Shown: positions 1-7,620 of the stretch, piece after piece
Position numbering within the stretch: position 1 is the stretch's first letter
Layout of the letters: each line of letters starts with the position of its first letter
DNA from: Glycomyces xiaoerkulensis
Lineage (GTDB): Bacteria; Actinomycetota; Actinomycetes; Mycobacteriales; Micromonosporaceae
Assembly: GCF_002798405.1 (NCBI RefSeq)
Contig: NZ_PGGV01000027.1
Location: forward strand, 62,001 to 126,000
Reading direction: 5' to 3'
Length of the DNA stretch: 64,000 nt
Notes under the pieces: generated by a model
Seen by the model: only the letters and a program-made list of their open reading frames with translations
Told to the model about the DNA's origin: nothing
Database searches by the model: none
Position numbers and translations under genes: made by a program

Positions 1-1
1 C

Positions 2-625
2 CCTGCGTCGACGCCGGTGTCGTCCGCGCCGAACTCGGCGCCGCCGCAGGCGCCGGTGAGCATGCAGCCGCCGGCGCCCTGGGCGCAGCAGCGGGCCGAG
101 CCGCAGGCGCCGCAGGGACCGGCGTTCGCGCCGCCGGTCATCGGCCGCGACAACGAGAAACGAAAACCGAAGGCGCCCAAGGCACCTCCGTCGACGAAGC
201 CGGGAGGCGGCCTCAAACCGTACGTGGTCCTCGGGCTGGTGGTCACCGCCGTGCTGGCGGTGGTCGTCGTCGGGTGGCTGTGGCTGTTCACGCCCGACGA
301 TCCCGGCGACCTCGACCAGGCCCGGACCGACGGCGAGGGGGCGCCGGAGAACGTGCGGATCGTGTCCTGGCTCGACGGCGAGATCACACTCGAGTGGGAC
401 CCGCCGGCCGACGTCGACGAGTCGTCGTCGCAGTTGCAGTACTTCGTGATGTCGCAGCGCGTCGGCGACGACCAGGCGAGCATGCTCGGGTCGGAGACCA
501 CCGACACGGAGTTCTCGGCGTCCGGGCTCATTCCCGCCGAGGATTACTGCTTCCAGGTCGCCGCGCTGTGGGAGGCGAGCCGGACGCCGATGTCGGAACC
601 GGTGTGCACCGACGACGAGAACTGA
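2..625 (+). CDS. Membrane-anchored fibronectin type III protein, 5' end cut by window
   Basis: The reading frame is open to the left edge, and the first possible start (GTG at 17) has no ribosome site before it, so the true start probably lies outside. The visible part begins with about 65 residues rich in Pro, Ala and Gln and a basic stretch. One transmembrane segment follows at about residues 68-91 (counting from 17), then an extracytoplasmic fibronectin type III-like domain at about 110-200, with the typical alternating strands, a conserved Trp and a closing segment before VCTDDEN. An inside-to-outside topology is inferred. It could be the tail of a larger signalling or surface protein such as a membrane kinase; nothing visible decides this. 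It ends at a hairpin shared with the convergent gene. Confidence 0.7.
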   Translation, partial: PASTPVSSAPNSAPPQAPVSMQPPAPWAQQRAEPQAPQGPAFAPPVIGRDNEKRKPKAPKAPPSTKPGGGLKPYVVLGLVVTAVLAVVVVGWLWLFTPDDPGDLDQARTDGEGAPENVRIVSWLDGEITLEWDPPADVDESSSQLQYFVMSQRVGDDQASMLGSETTDTEFSASGLIPAEDYCFQVAALWEASRTPMSEPVCTDDEN

Positions 626-653
626 ACCGCGCCGTTCCGGGGCGAAGAGAAAG

Positions 654-677
654 GCCCCGCTCCCGCGGATGCGGGGC
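654..677. terminator. Bidirectional hairpin between convergent genes
   Basis: GCCCCGC (654-660) pairs with GCGGGGC (671-677) around a 10-nt loop. It sits in the 72-bp gap between two convergent stop codons and has no U-tract, which is common for actinobacterial terminators. Confidence 0.55.
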
Positions 678-697
678 GGAGCCTCCGGGTCTCGGGC

Positions 698-1048
698 TCA
701 GGCGGCGGCCTCGGCGGTCTCGCCGAAGGCGTCCGCCTCTTCGAGCGCCTTCAGCGTCTCCTCCCAGCCGTGCTCGGCGGGGAGCTCGGACGCGAAGCCC
801 TGGAGCTCGGCCCTGATCTTCTCGCCGTGGCCGGAATCGGTCAGGTGCTTGACGGCGGCGGTGAACTCCTCCGAGCCGGTGGCCAGGTGGAGCGTCCGCC
901 CGTTGGTGATGTCGCGCAGGTAGACGTGCTTGCCCCGGTTGAGCGGGATCAGGTACTTGAACTCACCGAGGACGTTGAGCCCTCCCCCGGCGCCCTTCTG
1001 TCCGGCCTTGACGGAAGCGCGTGCGGTTTTCGAAGTGTTTGCTGCCAC
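698..1048 (-). CDS. Small conserved-looking protein of unknown function, 116 aa
   Basis: The GTG start at 1048 was chosen over an ATG-type extension reaching 1156, because GAGGAG lies 6 nt upstream of the GTG. The product is soluble, with no signal peptide or membrane segment. A basic N-terminus (Lys/Arg/Gly, about residues 1-22) leads to a compact part containing LGEFKYLIPLNRGKHVYLRD. An acidic helical C-terminus follows, ending in Glu/Ala-rich sequence. The family is not recognised. It could be a small nucleic-acid-associated or ribosome-associated protein given the basic start, but that is a guess. Convergent with the fibronectin-type gene; an inverted repeat lies in its upstream region. 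Confidence 0.7.
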   Translation of the reverse strand: MAANTSKTARASVKAGQKGAGGGLNVLGEFKYLIPLNRGKHVYLRDITNGRTLHLATGSEEFTAAVKHLTDSGHGEKIRAELQGFASELPAEHGWEETLKALEEADAFGETAEAAA

Positions 1049-1441
1049 GCCGGTCTCCTCACGATGTCGTGTCAGTCGGTTCGTCGGCCAGACGCAGGGG
1101 GCGTCCCCGGATGCGGGCGCCGAACCTGGGTTGGACCACAAAAGAAAAACCGACACTGTGCCGGTCCAACGTCAGTGTATCTCAGCGGCGCCGAATGACT
1201 CCTGGCGCATAGAGCGGATGTGACGCATTGAATCACGGAAAAAATGAGCGCCCGGGCCCGTTTAAGCCTAGCGCGATGTGTTCAGAGCTGTCAGTATGTA
1301 TGTGAGCGGAAAAGCGTGCCGGATTCGAGTTCATCCCCCACTTGATCCGGCCGACACCCGTTGGGCGACTTCATCTCGCCTCCACCTGACCACAAGGAGT
1401 GAGCCACTACCGAGATACGCCGATCCCCGAGGAGGTGCGCG
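1049..1441. other. 393-bp divergent intergenic region with an inverted repeat
   Basis: This region holds the promoters of the unknown 116-aa gene (minus) and of the DUF3145 gene (plus). The only clear structure is GTTGGACC (1130-1137) with its exact complement GGTCCAAC (1163-1170), flanking an A-rich stretch; it could be an operator or a leader hairpin of the minus gene. No convincing -35/-10 pair, tRNA or further small gene was seen. The stretch 1200-1300 is relatively AT-rich. Confidence 0.4.
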
Positions 1442-1948
1442 ATGCAGACACGCGGCGTGATCTACATCCACTCCAGCCCGCCGGCGGTGTGCCCGCACGT
1501 CGAGTGGGCGATCGGGCGTGTCCTCGGCAGTGCCTCCCGCGGCGCGACGGTCAAGCTCGGGTGGGCCCCGCAGGAGGCCGAGCGCGGCACCATGCGCGCC
1601 GAGCGGCCCTGGACCGGTGAGCCGGGCCTGGCCGCCGAGTTCGCGCAGGCGCTCATGCAGTGGCCCATGCTGCGGTTCGAGGTCAGCGAGGACCCCAGCG
1701 TCGGGGTCGACGGCGAGCGGATCATGCACGTCCCCGGGCGTGGCGTCTTCCGCGCGGCGATGAGCGCCGCCGGCGGGATCATGGTCGCCGAGGACCGCAT
1801 CCGCGCCCTGCTGGCGACCACGACCAGCGCCGAGGCCCTGCGCGGCGGCCTCGACCAGCTTCTGGGCCTCGAGTGGGACCGCGATCTCGAGCCCTACCGG
1901 CACGCGGGCGGCCAGGCCGAGCAGTCCTGGCTCTCCCAGGTCAGCTAA
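1442..1948 (+). CDS. DUF3145 family protein
   Basis: The 168-residue product opens with a family-typical stretch containing VIYIHSSPPAVCPHVEWAI. DUF3145 proteins are conserved across actinobacteria and have no assigned biochemical role. The length matches the family. GAGGAGG sits 6 nt before the ATG, so the start is secure. There is no signal peptide or membrane segment, so it is probably cytoplasmic. The gene stands alone: a long unannotated leader lies upstream and a strong hairpin follows directly, so it is likely a single-gene transcript. Confidence 0.9.
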   Translation: MQTRGVIYIHSSPPAVCPHVEWAIGRVLGSASRGATVKLGWAPQEAERGTMRAERPWTGEPGLAAEFAQALMQWPMLRFEVSEDPSVGVDGERIMHVPGRGVFRAAMSAAGGIMVAEDRIRALLATTTSAEALRGGLDQLLGLEWDRDLEPYRHAGGQAEQSWLSQVS

Positions 1949-1964
1949 CCGCAGAGACAACAGC

Positions 1965-1996
1965 AGCCCGGCCCCGCCGGAATGCGGGGCCGGGCT
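1965..1996. terminator. Strong hairpin terminator
   Basis: AGCCCGGCCCCG (1965-1976) pairs perfectly with CGGGGCCGGGCT (1985-1996), a 12-bp stem with an 8-nt loop. It lies between the convergent DUF3145 and DsbA-like genes and could serve both. Confidence 0.75.
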
Positions 1997-2018
1997 CACG
2001 TCGCCTCGATGCGGCCGG

Positions 2019-2663
2019 TCAATCGGCGTTCGGATTGCCGAAGTCCGGTCCTTTGGTCCGGGTCCGTTTGAGTTCGTAGAAACCGGGAGTGGTCATCACC
2101 GCGTAGACGCCGTCCCACAATTTCGCGGCCGCCTCGCCTTCCGGGGCCGGAGTCACCACGGGCCCGAACAGGCCCACCCGCTCTCCGCCGTCGTTCTCCA
2201 CCGCCAGCACCGGGGTGCCCACCTCCATGCCGACCAGGCCGATCCCGCGCTCGTGCGAGGCGCGCAGCTCCGGGTCGTACTCCTCGGTCTTCCCCGCCTC
2301 GGCCAGCTCGACGGGCAGGCCGACCCGCTCCAGCGCGGCCGGGATGAACATCTCGGAGTCCTTCACCTGCTCCAGATGGATGCGGTTGCCCAGGGCCGTG
2401 TAGAACTCGCCGAGGGTCCGGTTGTCGTACCGCCGCGCCACGGCCGTCGCCACGCGCACCGCCGGCAGCGTTCCCGGCATCGAGGCGGCGTAGTCGGCCG
2501 GGAGTTCGTCGAGCCGCGGCTCGTTGAGCACGTAGAGGCTCATCACGTTCCATCGGATGTGGAGGTCGCGCAGCTTCGACGCCTCGATGATCCAGCGTGA
2601 GGTCATCCACGCCCAGGGGCACGCCGGGTCGAACCAGAAATCCACGGTCTTGCCTTCTGCCAT
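2019..2663 (-). CDS. DsbA-family, mycothiol-dependent nitroreductase-like protein with CPWA motif
   Basis: The 214-residue protein has a thioredoxin-like DsbA fold and closely resembles the actinobacterial Rv2466c family (mycothiol-linked thiol oxidoreductase/nitroreductase). Family hallmarks are FWFDPACPWAWMTSRW near residues 10-25, the GTPVLAV segment before the last strands, and FYELKRTRTKGP near the C-terminus. Rv2466c-type enzymes carry a CPWC active site. Here the second cysteine is Ala (CPWA), leaving only the nucleophilic Cys, so a monothiol mechanism is expected if it is active. The start at 2663 was chosen because the family begins just before the first strand. It is divergent from an AraC regulator 89 bp away, which may control it. 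Cytoplasmic. Confidence 0.88.
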   Translation of the reverse strand: MAEGKTVDFWFDPACPWAWMTSRWIIEASKLRDLHIRWNVMSLYVLNEPRLDELPADYAASMPGTLPAVRVATAVARRYDNRTLGEFYTALGNRIHLEQVKDSEMFIPAALERVGLPVELAEAGKTEEYDPELRASHERGIGLVGMEVGTPVLAVENDGGERVGLFGPVVTPAPEGEAAAKLWDGVYAVMTTPGFYELKRTRTKGPDFGNPNAD

Positions 2664-2752
2664 GGGCGCAAGGCTACGACGGGCATCCGGCCCCGTCCTG
2701 AGAGAAAGAACACGGAACCGAAACTTCGCCTTAGCGGATAAAATGGACGTCG

Positions 2753-3628
2753 ATGCTGGTACGAACTCGATACGACGACACTCCGGCACGCTCGTTCAAC
2801 GCCGCGGAGGCGCTGCCCTCCGGCGTCGAGGTGCTCCCGCTTGCCCTACTGCGCGAACGGGTCGCCGCCGGCGACCTGGCCCGGCCCGCGCGGACCGAAC
2901 TGCACCAACTGGTCACCCTCACCTCCGGGGCGCTCCGCCACTGCGTGGACTTCACCGAGTACGCCATGGGGCCCGGGTCCTGGCTGTGGGCGCGCCCCGG
3001 CCAGATGCTGCGGTGGGGCGATCTCGAAGGCGCCGAGGGGACCCTGGTCCGGTTCGAGGGCGGTTTCCTCGATCCGGACACGGCCATCGGCGTGTGCGCC
3101 GACGATCCGCACGCGCCGGTGCTGCGGGAACCGGGCCCCGAAGACCGCACGCTGCTGCGGGTTGCCGCGAGCCAGCTCCAATGGGAGTTCACCGGGGCCG
3201 ACCGGCTGCCGCTGGATCTGCGCCTCCAGGTGCTCCGGCACCTGCTGGGGGTCCTGGTGCTGCGGGTGGCCTCCCTGCCGGCGCCCGGCGGCACCGGAAG
3301 CGAGCCGAGCGAGGTGTATCTGGCCTTCCGCGACGCGGTGGAGCGCGACTTCGCAGGCACCCGGCGGCTGGCCGACTACGCCGCGGTGCTGGACTGCTCC
3401 CCCAGGACCCTTTCGCGGGCGACGCTCGCGCACGCGGGCGTCCCGGCCAAGGAGTTCATCGACCGCAGGGTGGTGCTGGAGGCCAAGCGGCTGCTGGCCT
3501 GCTCGGCGCTGCCGGCGGCGAAGATCGGGGCGCGCCTGGGGTTCTCGAGCGCGACCAACTTCAACAAGTACTTCCACCAGCGCACCGGGAGGACCCCGAT
3601 CGCCTTCCGCGACGCGGCGCTGACCTAG
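2753..3628 (+). CDS. AraC-family transcriptional regulator
   Basis: The 291-residue protein has an N-terminal cupin-like sensing part (about residues 1-170) and a C-terminal AraC-type double helix-turn-helix (about 190-288). The second helix-turn-helix shows the signature IGARLGFSSATNFNKYFHQRTGRTP. The ligand is unknown. It is transcribed away from the DsbA-like gene, the usual layout for a local regulator. Its TAG stop overlaps the truB stop head-on in the shared sequence CTAG at 3625-3628, so there is no space for a separate terminator. Confidence 0.9.
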   Translation: MLVRTRYDDTPARSFNAAEALPSGVEVLPLALLRERVAAGDLARPARTELHQLVTLTSGALRHCVDFTEYAMGPGSWLWARPGQMLRWGDLEGAEGTLVRFEGGFLDPDTAIGVCADDPHAPVLREPGPEDRTLLRVAASQLQWEFTGADRLPLDLRLQVLRHLLGVLVLRVASLPAPGGTGSEPSEVYLAFRDAVERDFAGTRRLADYAAVLDCSPRTLSRATLAHAGVPAKEFIDRRVVLEAKRLLACSALPAAKIGARLGFSSATNFNKYFHQRTGRTPIAFRDAALT

Positions 3629-4521
3629 GCGGCGGCGAAGACGGTCTCGGGCCTGGCCCGGTCGCCCTGCTCGGTCAGGATCGCCAGCAGCTCGCCGTCC
3701 GCGCCGAGCACCGCGTAGCGCCCGGCGATGCCGGCGGCGCGAATGGGCTTGCCGTGGGAGAGGTCCCCGGCTTCGGCTTCGGTGGCGGTCCGGACCGGCA
3801 GGAGGCCGGCCGCTGCCCGGCCCAGCGTCATCGCCCCGAGCGGGCGGCCGTGCTCCGACCGCTCGGCCAGGGCCTCCAGGGTCGCGGCCGACTCCAGGTC
3901 GAACCGGCCGACTCTGGTGCGGCGCAGTGCGGTCAGGTGGCCTCCGACGCCGAGCGCCGCGCCGAGGTCGCGGGCGACGGCACGGACGTAGGTGCCCGAG
4001 GAGCACGCCACCGCGACGTCCACGTCGGTGAATCCGCCCTCGCGCCGGATCGCGCCGACCTCTATCGACTCGATCCGCACCCGCCGCGGGCGCAGCTCCA
4101 CGTCCTCGCCTTCGCGCACCCGCTTGTAGGCGCGCTCGCCGTTGATCTTCACGGCGCTGACCGCGCTGGGGACCTGGTCGATCTCGCCGACCATCGCGGC
4201 CAGGGCGTCGCCGATCGCGTCCCGGGGCACCGCCGAGGCGTCGGTCTCGGCGGTCGCTTCGCCTTCGGCGTCGTCGGTGACGGTGGTCCGGCCGAGCCGG
4301 ATGGTGGCGCCGTAGGCCTTGTCGAGGCCGGAGACGTAGGTGAGCAGTTTGGTGCCCTTGCCGATCGCGATGACGAGCACGCCGGTGGCCATGGGGTCGA
4401 GCGTCCCGCCGTGGCCGACCTTGCGGGTGCCGCAGATGCGCCGCATCCGGGCCACCACCCCGTGGGAGGTGATGCCCTGCGGTTTGTCGACGACGATGAT
4501 GCCCGGCTGTGGTGTGGTCAC
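3625..4521 (-). CDS. truB: tRNA pseudouridine(55) synthase TruB
   Basis: TruB makes pseudouridine at U55 in the T-loop of tRNAs. The 298-residue protein has the TruB catalytic motif GGTLDPMATG, with the catalytic Asp at about residue 42. It also has the KAY motif (SGLDKAY) and the SSGTYVRAVARDLG segment. A C-terminal extension (about 230-298) resembles the small RNA-binding domain of actinobacterial TruB. The GTG at 4521 starts just before GIIVVDKPQG, as in homologues; the frame is open further upstream but that part has no family match. It lies downstream of rbfA and a tiny ORF on the same strand, the conserved order. Confidence 0.97.
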   Translation of the reverse strand: MTTPQPGIIVVDKPQGITSHGVVARMRRICGTRKVGHGGTLDPMATGVLVIAIGKGTKLLTYVSGLDKAYGATIRLGRTTVTDDAEGEATAETDASAVPRDAIGDALAAMVGEIDQVPSAVSAVKINGERAYKRVREGEDVELRPRRVRIESIEVGAIRREGGFTDVDVAVACSSGTYVRAVARDLGAALGVGGHLTALRRTRVGRFDLESAATLEALAERSEHGRPLGAMTLGRAAAGLLPVRTATEAEAGDLSHGKPIRAAGIAGRYAVLGADGELLAILTEQGDRARPETVFAAA

Positions 4522-4558
4522 AGCCGTAGAGGCTAACGGGGAGCCTGGCGCCGGGCTC

Positions 4559-4672
4559 CTACTGGTGGCGGTCGAGCGATTCCTGCAACGCGCGGATCGC
4601 CTCGGCCCGCTCATCGTCCCACTTCTCGGGAACGTCGGCCTGCTCGCGGAAGCTGACGGTAACGGTCATCAT
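4559..4672 (-). CDS. Possible 37-aa small protein upstream of truB
   Basis: An ORF of 37 codons starts ATG ATG ACC GTT ACC, is rich in charged residues (VSFREQADVPEKWDDERAEA in its middle) and stops at 4559. About nine in ten of its codons end in G or C, as expected for translated sequence in this genome. It fills the gap between rbfA and truB, and its stop lies 37 nt before the truB start. AAGG is present 9-10 nt upstream, a modest ribosome site. No family is recognised and no membrane segment is present. It could be a translated leader affecting truB or simply a spurious ORF; the codon bias favours a real gene. Confidence 0.4.
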   Translation of the reverse strand: MMTVTVSFREQADVPEKWDDERAEAIRALQESLDRHQ

Positions 4673-4804
4673 CCTCGAAACCTTAACGGGCGTTCAAGGA
4701 CTTGGCAGCACGAAATCCATATGATGGGACGGTGAATTCTCAGGCGCGCCCGGAACCGCCGCCGATCCGGACGCCCGATCGCGGGCGCCGCGGGGCCGGC
4801 GGGT

Positions 4805-5239
4805 TCACTCCGCGCCCTCGGACCTCTCGGGCTCGCGATACGGGTTCGGGTCGCCGGCGTAGGCGGCGTCCCGGGCGATCTGGTTGACCTGCTCGTCGGC
4901 CCTGGCTGCCTCGGCCAGCAGCTCCTCGATGCGGTGGGCGTGCTCGGGGACCGTGTCGGCCACGAAGGTCAGCGACGGCGTGTGCCGCATGCCGAGGGCG
5001 CGGCCGACCGTGGTGCGCAGGTGCCCGGTGGCGCGGTCGAGCGCCGCCGCCGAGGCCCCGGCCTGCTCGTCGCTGCCGAGCACCGTGTAGAAGATCGTCG
5101 CCTCGCGCAGGTCCGGTGTCATGCGGGCGTCGGTGATGGTGACCATGCCGATGCGCGGGTCCTTGAGCTTCCGGACCGCCTGTGCGGTCAGCTCCATGAC
5201 CCGCTTGGCCACCTGGGCCTGCTTCGCCGCGTCTGCCAT
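4805..5239 (-). CDS. rbfA: 30S ribosome-binding factor RbfA
   Basis: RbfA binds the 30S subunit near the 5' end of 16S rRNA during late maturation. The 144-residue protein shows the KH-type fold features of RbfA: a start through AKRVMELTAQAVRKLKDPRIG, then VTITDARMTPDLREATIFYTVLG, and the terminal RALGMRHTPSLTFVAD block. The Asp/Glu-rich C-terminal tail after about residue 120 is typical of actinobacteria. The ATG at 5239 has AGGA about 8 nt upstream; a longer upstream frame runs into DUF503 and is not used. It follows DUF503 with a 19-bp gap, the conserved pair. Confidence 0.96.
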   Translation of the reverse strand: MADAAKQAQVAKRVMELTAQAVRKLKDPRIGMVTITDARMTPDLREATIFYTVLGSDEQAGASAAALDRATGHLRTTVGRALGMRHTPSLTFVADTVPEHAHRIEELLAEAARADEQVNQIARDAAYAGDPNPYREPERSEGAE

Positions 5240-5258
5240 TTGGATTCCTGCCTTCTGC

Positions 5259-5555
5259 CTACTCGTCCTCGGGTCCGAACACGCGTCGGCGGACGCTGAT
5301 GAGCTCCACCTCGGGGCGCCCCGCCATGTGCTGCTCGCACGCGTTGAGGACCTCCTGCACGTGCGGGTTGTCGCCGGCCACCGCGGCGGCCCCCACCGTG
5401 GCCCGGCCGTAGAGCTCCTGGTCGCCGACCTCGGCCGCCGCGACCTCGAACCTCCGCAGCGAGGCCACGATCGGGCGCACATAGGATCGCTTGGCCTTCA
5501 GCGACCGGGAGTCTTCCGGGAGGAGGACATCGAATTCAACGCATCCGGTGAACAC
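5259..5555 (-). CDS. DUF503 (YlxP-like) protein
   Basis: This 98-residue protein has the DUF503 pattern: an opening strand CVEFDVLLPEDSRSLKAKR, a central EVGDQELYGRATVG segment, and a helix before VELISVRRRVF. The family is small and cytoplasmic, encoded with infB/rbfA in many bacteria; its role is not settled, though a link to ribosome assembly or translation is assumed from gene order. The GTG start at 5555 matches the family's beginning. The usual neighbour infB is here displaced by a three-gene opposite-strand block. Confidence 0.92.
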   Translation of the reverse strand: MFTGCVEFDVLLPEDSRSLKAKRSYVRPIVASLRRFEVAAAEVGDQELYGRATVGAAAVAGDNPHVQEVLNACEQHMAGRPEVELISVRRRVFGPEDE

Positions 5556-5683
5556 CGCTCTAGATTACGCGTCGGCGACCGGTTTCCCAAGCGCGATTCT
5601 CCCGCCCGAAATCACCCGTTTGGCGGTTTGGATCACGTATGACTGGGAACATGGCCGAAGAGAGGCGAAACGAGGGGGCAGCC

Positions 5684-6220
5684 ATGTCGGCACCGCAAAA
5701 CGGTTGGAGCCAGCAGTACGGAGACGAGACGCGCCGCTACCCGGCGGAGACGCCGTCGGGATCACAGCAGGGACCGGCAGTGGAGGGCGGCAAACTGTGG
5801 GCCGGCGGTTTCGGGACCGCCATCGTGGCGGCCCTGGTAGCGCTGGTCGGCATTCTGCTGGTGCGCGGAGTGCTGGGCATCCACATCCTGTCGCCGTCGG
5901 AGGCCGGAGCCTACGGCGACGCCTCCACCACGACCTACGCGTTCGGCGCGTTCGCCGTCGGCGTGCTCGCCACCGGCCTGCTGCATCTGATGCTGCTGCT
6001 GATGCCGCGGCCGACGAGCTTCTTCACCTGGATCCTGGTGCTGGCCACAGCGGTGGCGGTCCTGATCCCGTTCACCGTGGTCGCCGAGCTGGAGTCGCAG
6101 ATCGCGACCGGGGCGATCAACCTGGTCATCGGGATCTCGATCCTCAGCCTGCTGAACTCGGTGGCCTCCATCGCGACGGCGCCGCCGCAGTCCGGACCGC
6201 CGATCGCGGGCGTCCGCTGA
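5684..6220 (+). CDS. DUF6069-like four-TM membrane protein
   Basis: The start at ATG 5684 was chosen because GAGGGGG lies 6 nt upstream; an earlier ATG at 5639 has no such site. The 178-residue product has a polar N-terminus of about 35 residues rich in Gln, Ser and Pro. Four transmembrane segments follow, at roughly 38-60, 80-105, 110-130 and 137-162, with an acidic loop between the first two. This layout and the GLLHLMLLLMPRPTSFF segment resemble DUF6069 proteins of actinobacteria, whose function is unknown. It is followed by a two-component pair on the same strand. Confidence 0.7.
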   Translation: MSAPQNGWSQQYGDETRRYPAETPSGSQQGPAVEGGKLWAGGFGTAIVAALVALVGILLVRGVLGIHILSPSEAGAYGDASTTTYAFGAFAVGVLATGLLHLMLLLMPRPTSFFTWILVLATAVAVLIPFTVVAELESQIATGAINLVIGISILSLLNSVASIATAPPQSGPPIAGVR

Positions 6221-6296
6221 CAGTGGGGTTGTCCTTACCCTGGAAAGACCCGCTCGCGGGCTCGATGCGTCCGGTCCCTCGCTTTAGATTGGACGC

Positions 6297-7559
6297 ATGC
6301 TGAAGACACTCCGGCAACTGGGCATCGACACCGGCTACAACCTGTCGTCCTTCGCCATCGCCTTGGCCGCGTTCGTCGTCACCGTCACAGGACTGTCGGC
6401 CGGCAGCGGCACGGTGGCGATCTGGGTCGGCATCCCGGTGCTGGCCGCGACGATGTTCGCGATGCGCGGCCTGGCGGCCGCCGGACGGGCGCAACTGCCG
6501 CTGGTGCTGCGCCGCAAGATCGCGAAGCCGCGTTACCGGCGGGCTCCCGAGGGCAGCAGCGGACTCCGGAGGTTCCTGACCATCCTGATCGACGGGCAGG
6601 CGTGGCTGAACCTGCTGTGGGCGGTGGCGGTCTTCCCGGTCGCGGTGGCCTCGTTCGCGATCACCATCGCGTGGTGGAGCACGACCCTGGCCACCCTGCT
6701 GTATCCGCTGTACGGGTGGATCATCTGGATGGCGGTCGGCCGCGAGGACCAGGGGATCGTCTACGCGACCGAGTGGCTCGGATGGGGCGACTCCTACCTG
6801 GCCGCCTCGGTCCTCGCGGTGCTCGGCGGCCTGGTGTTCGCCGCGACGCTGTACCCGGTCGTGCGGGGCCTGGCGCTGGCCCAGGCCCACATCGGGCGCG
6901 GCCTGCTGACCACGGTCGGCGGCCTGCACCAGCGCATCGACGTGCTCGAGGAGTCCCGCGACGCGGCCACCTCCGCCGAGGCCGACGCGCTGCGCCGCAT
7001 CGAACGCGACATCCACGACGGTCCGCAGCAGCGGCTGGTCGGCCTCGGCATGGAGCTGGCCCGCGTGCGGCGGCAGATGGAAGCCAACCCCGAAGCCGCC
7101 CAAAAGACCTTGGAGTCGGCGATCAGCCAGACCCGGGACACGATCGACGAGCTGCGGGCGCTCTCCCGCGGCATCGCCCCGCCGATCCTGACCGACCGCG
7201 GCCTGGAGGCCGCACTGGCGGCGCTGACGGCACGCTCGAACGTGCCGGTCGACCTCGAGACCAACCTCGACCGGCGGTATCGGGCCAATGTGGAGAGCAC
7301 GGTCTACTTCGTGGTCGCCGAGGCGCTCACGAACACCGCCAAGCACGCCGATGCCACCCAGGCTTCGGTGACCGTGGACGACTGGGGCGATAGGCTGGTG
7401 GTCTCGATCGGCGACAACGGCGTCGGGGGCGCGCACGTCGCCAAGGGGCACGGGCTCTCGGGTCTGGCCGATCGCATCAAAGCCACCGAGGGCGGTTGGA
7501 CGCTCGACTCCCCCGAAGGCGGGCCGACGGTGATCGTCGCGGAGGTGCCGTGCGAGTAG
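6297..7559 (+). CDS. NarL-type sensor histidine kinase
   Basis: The 420-residue kinase has an N-terminal membrane sensor with about five hydrophobic segments between residues 14 and 190, a short coiled linker, then a HisKA_3 dimerisation domain. The phosphorylated His is expected at residue 240 in ERDIHDGPQQR. The ATPase domain follows, with the N-box EALTNTAKHA (about 341-350) and the G-box DNGVGG (about 378-383). Such sensors pair with LuxR-type regulators; the adjacent gene is one, starting 61 bp downstream. The sensor domain has large extracytoplasmic loops nowhere, so it may detect a membrane-associated signal. The stimulus cannot be read from the sequence. Confidence 0.93.
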   Translation: MLKTLRQLGIDTGYNLSSFAIALAAFVVTVTGLSAGSGTVAIWVGIPVLAATMFAMRGLAAAGRAQLPLVLRRKIAKPRYRRAPEGSSGLRRFLTILIDGQAWLNLLWAVAVFPVAVASFAITIAWWSTTLATLLYPLYGWIIWMAVGREDQGIVYATEWLGWGDSYLAASVLAVLGGLVFAATLYPVVRGLALAQAHIGRGLLTTVGGLHQRIDVLEESRDAATSAEADALRRIERDIHDGPQQRLVGLGMELARVRRQMEANPEAAQKTLESAISQTRDTIDELRALSRGIAPPILTDRGLEAALAALTARSNVPVDLETNLDRRYRANVESTVYFVVAEALTNTAKHADATQASVTVDDWGDRLVVSIGDNGVGGAHVAKGHGLSGLADRIKATEGGWTLDSPEGGPTVIVAEVPCE

Positions 7560-7620
7560 ACGGCGTTCGCTCCAGTCTGCCGAGTGGCGGGAGCGGCGAG
7601 TCGATGGGACGGAGTGACGG

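Noticed and set aside
1144-1157. 14-mer shared with 20144-20157 (AGTGTCGGTTTTTC)
   Set aside because: A match of this length is expected by chance somewhere in 64 kb on both strands, and the contexts differ.
1310-1345. tRNA-like T-arm (GGATTCGAGTTCATCCCCC)
   Set aside because: No matching acceptor, D or anticodon stems nearby.
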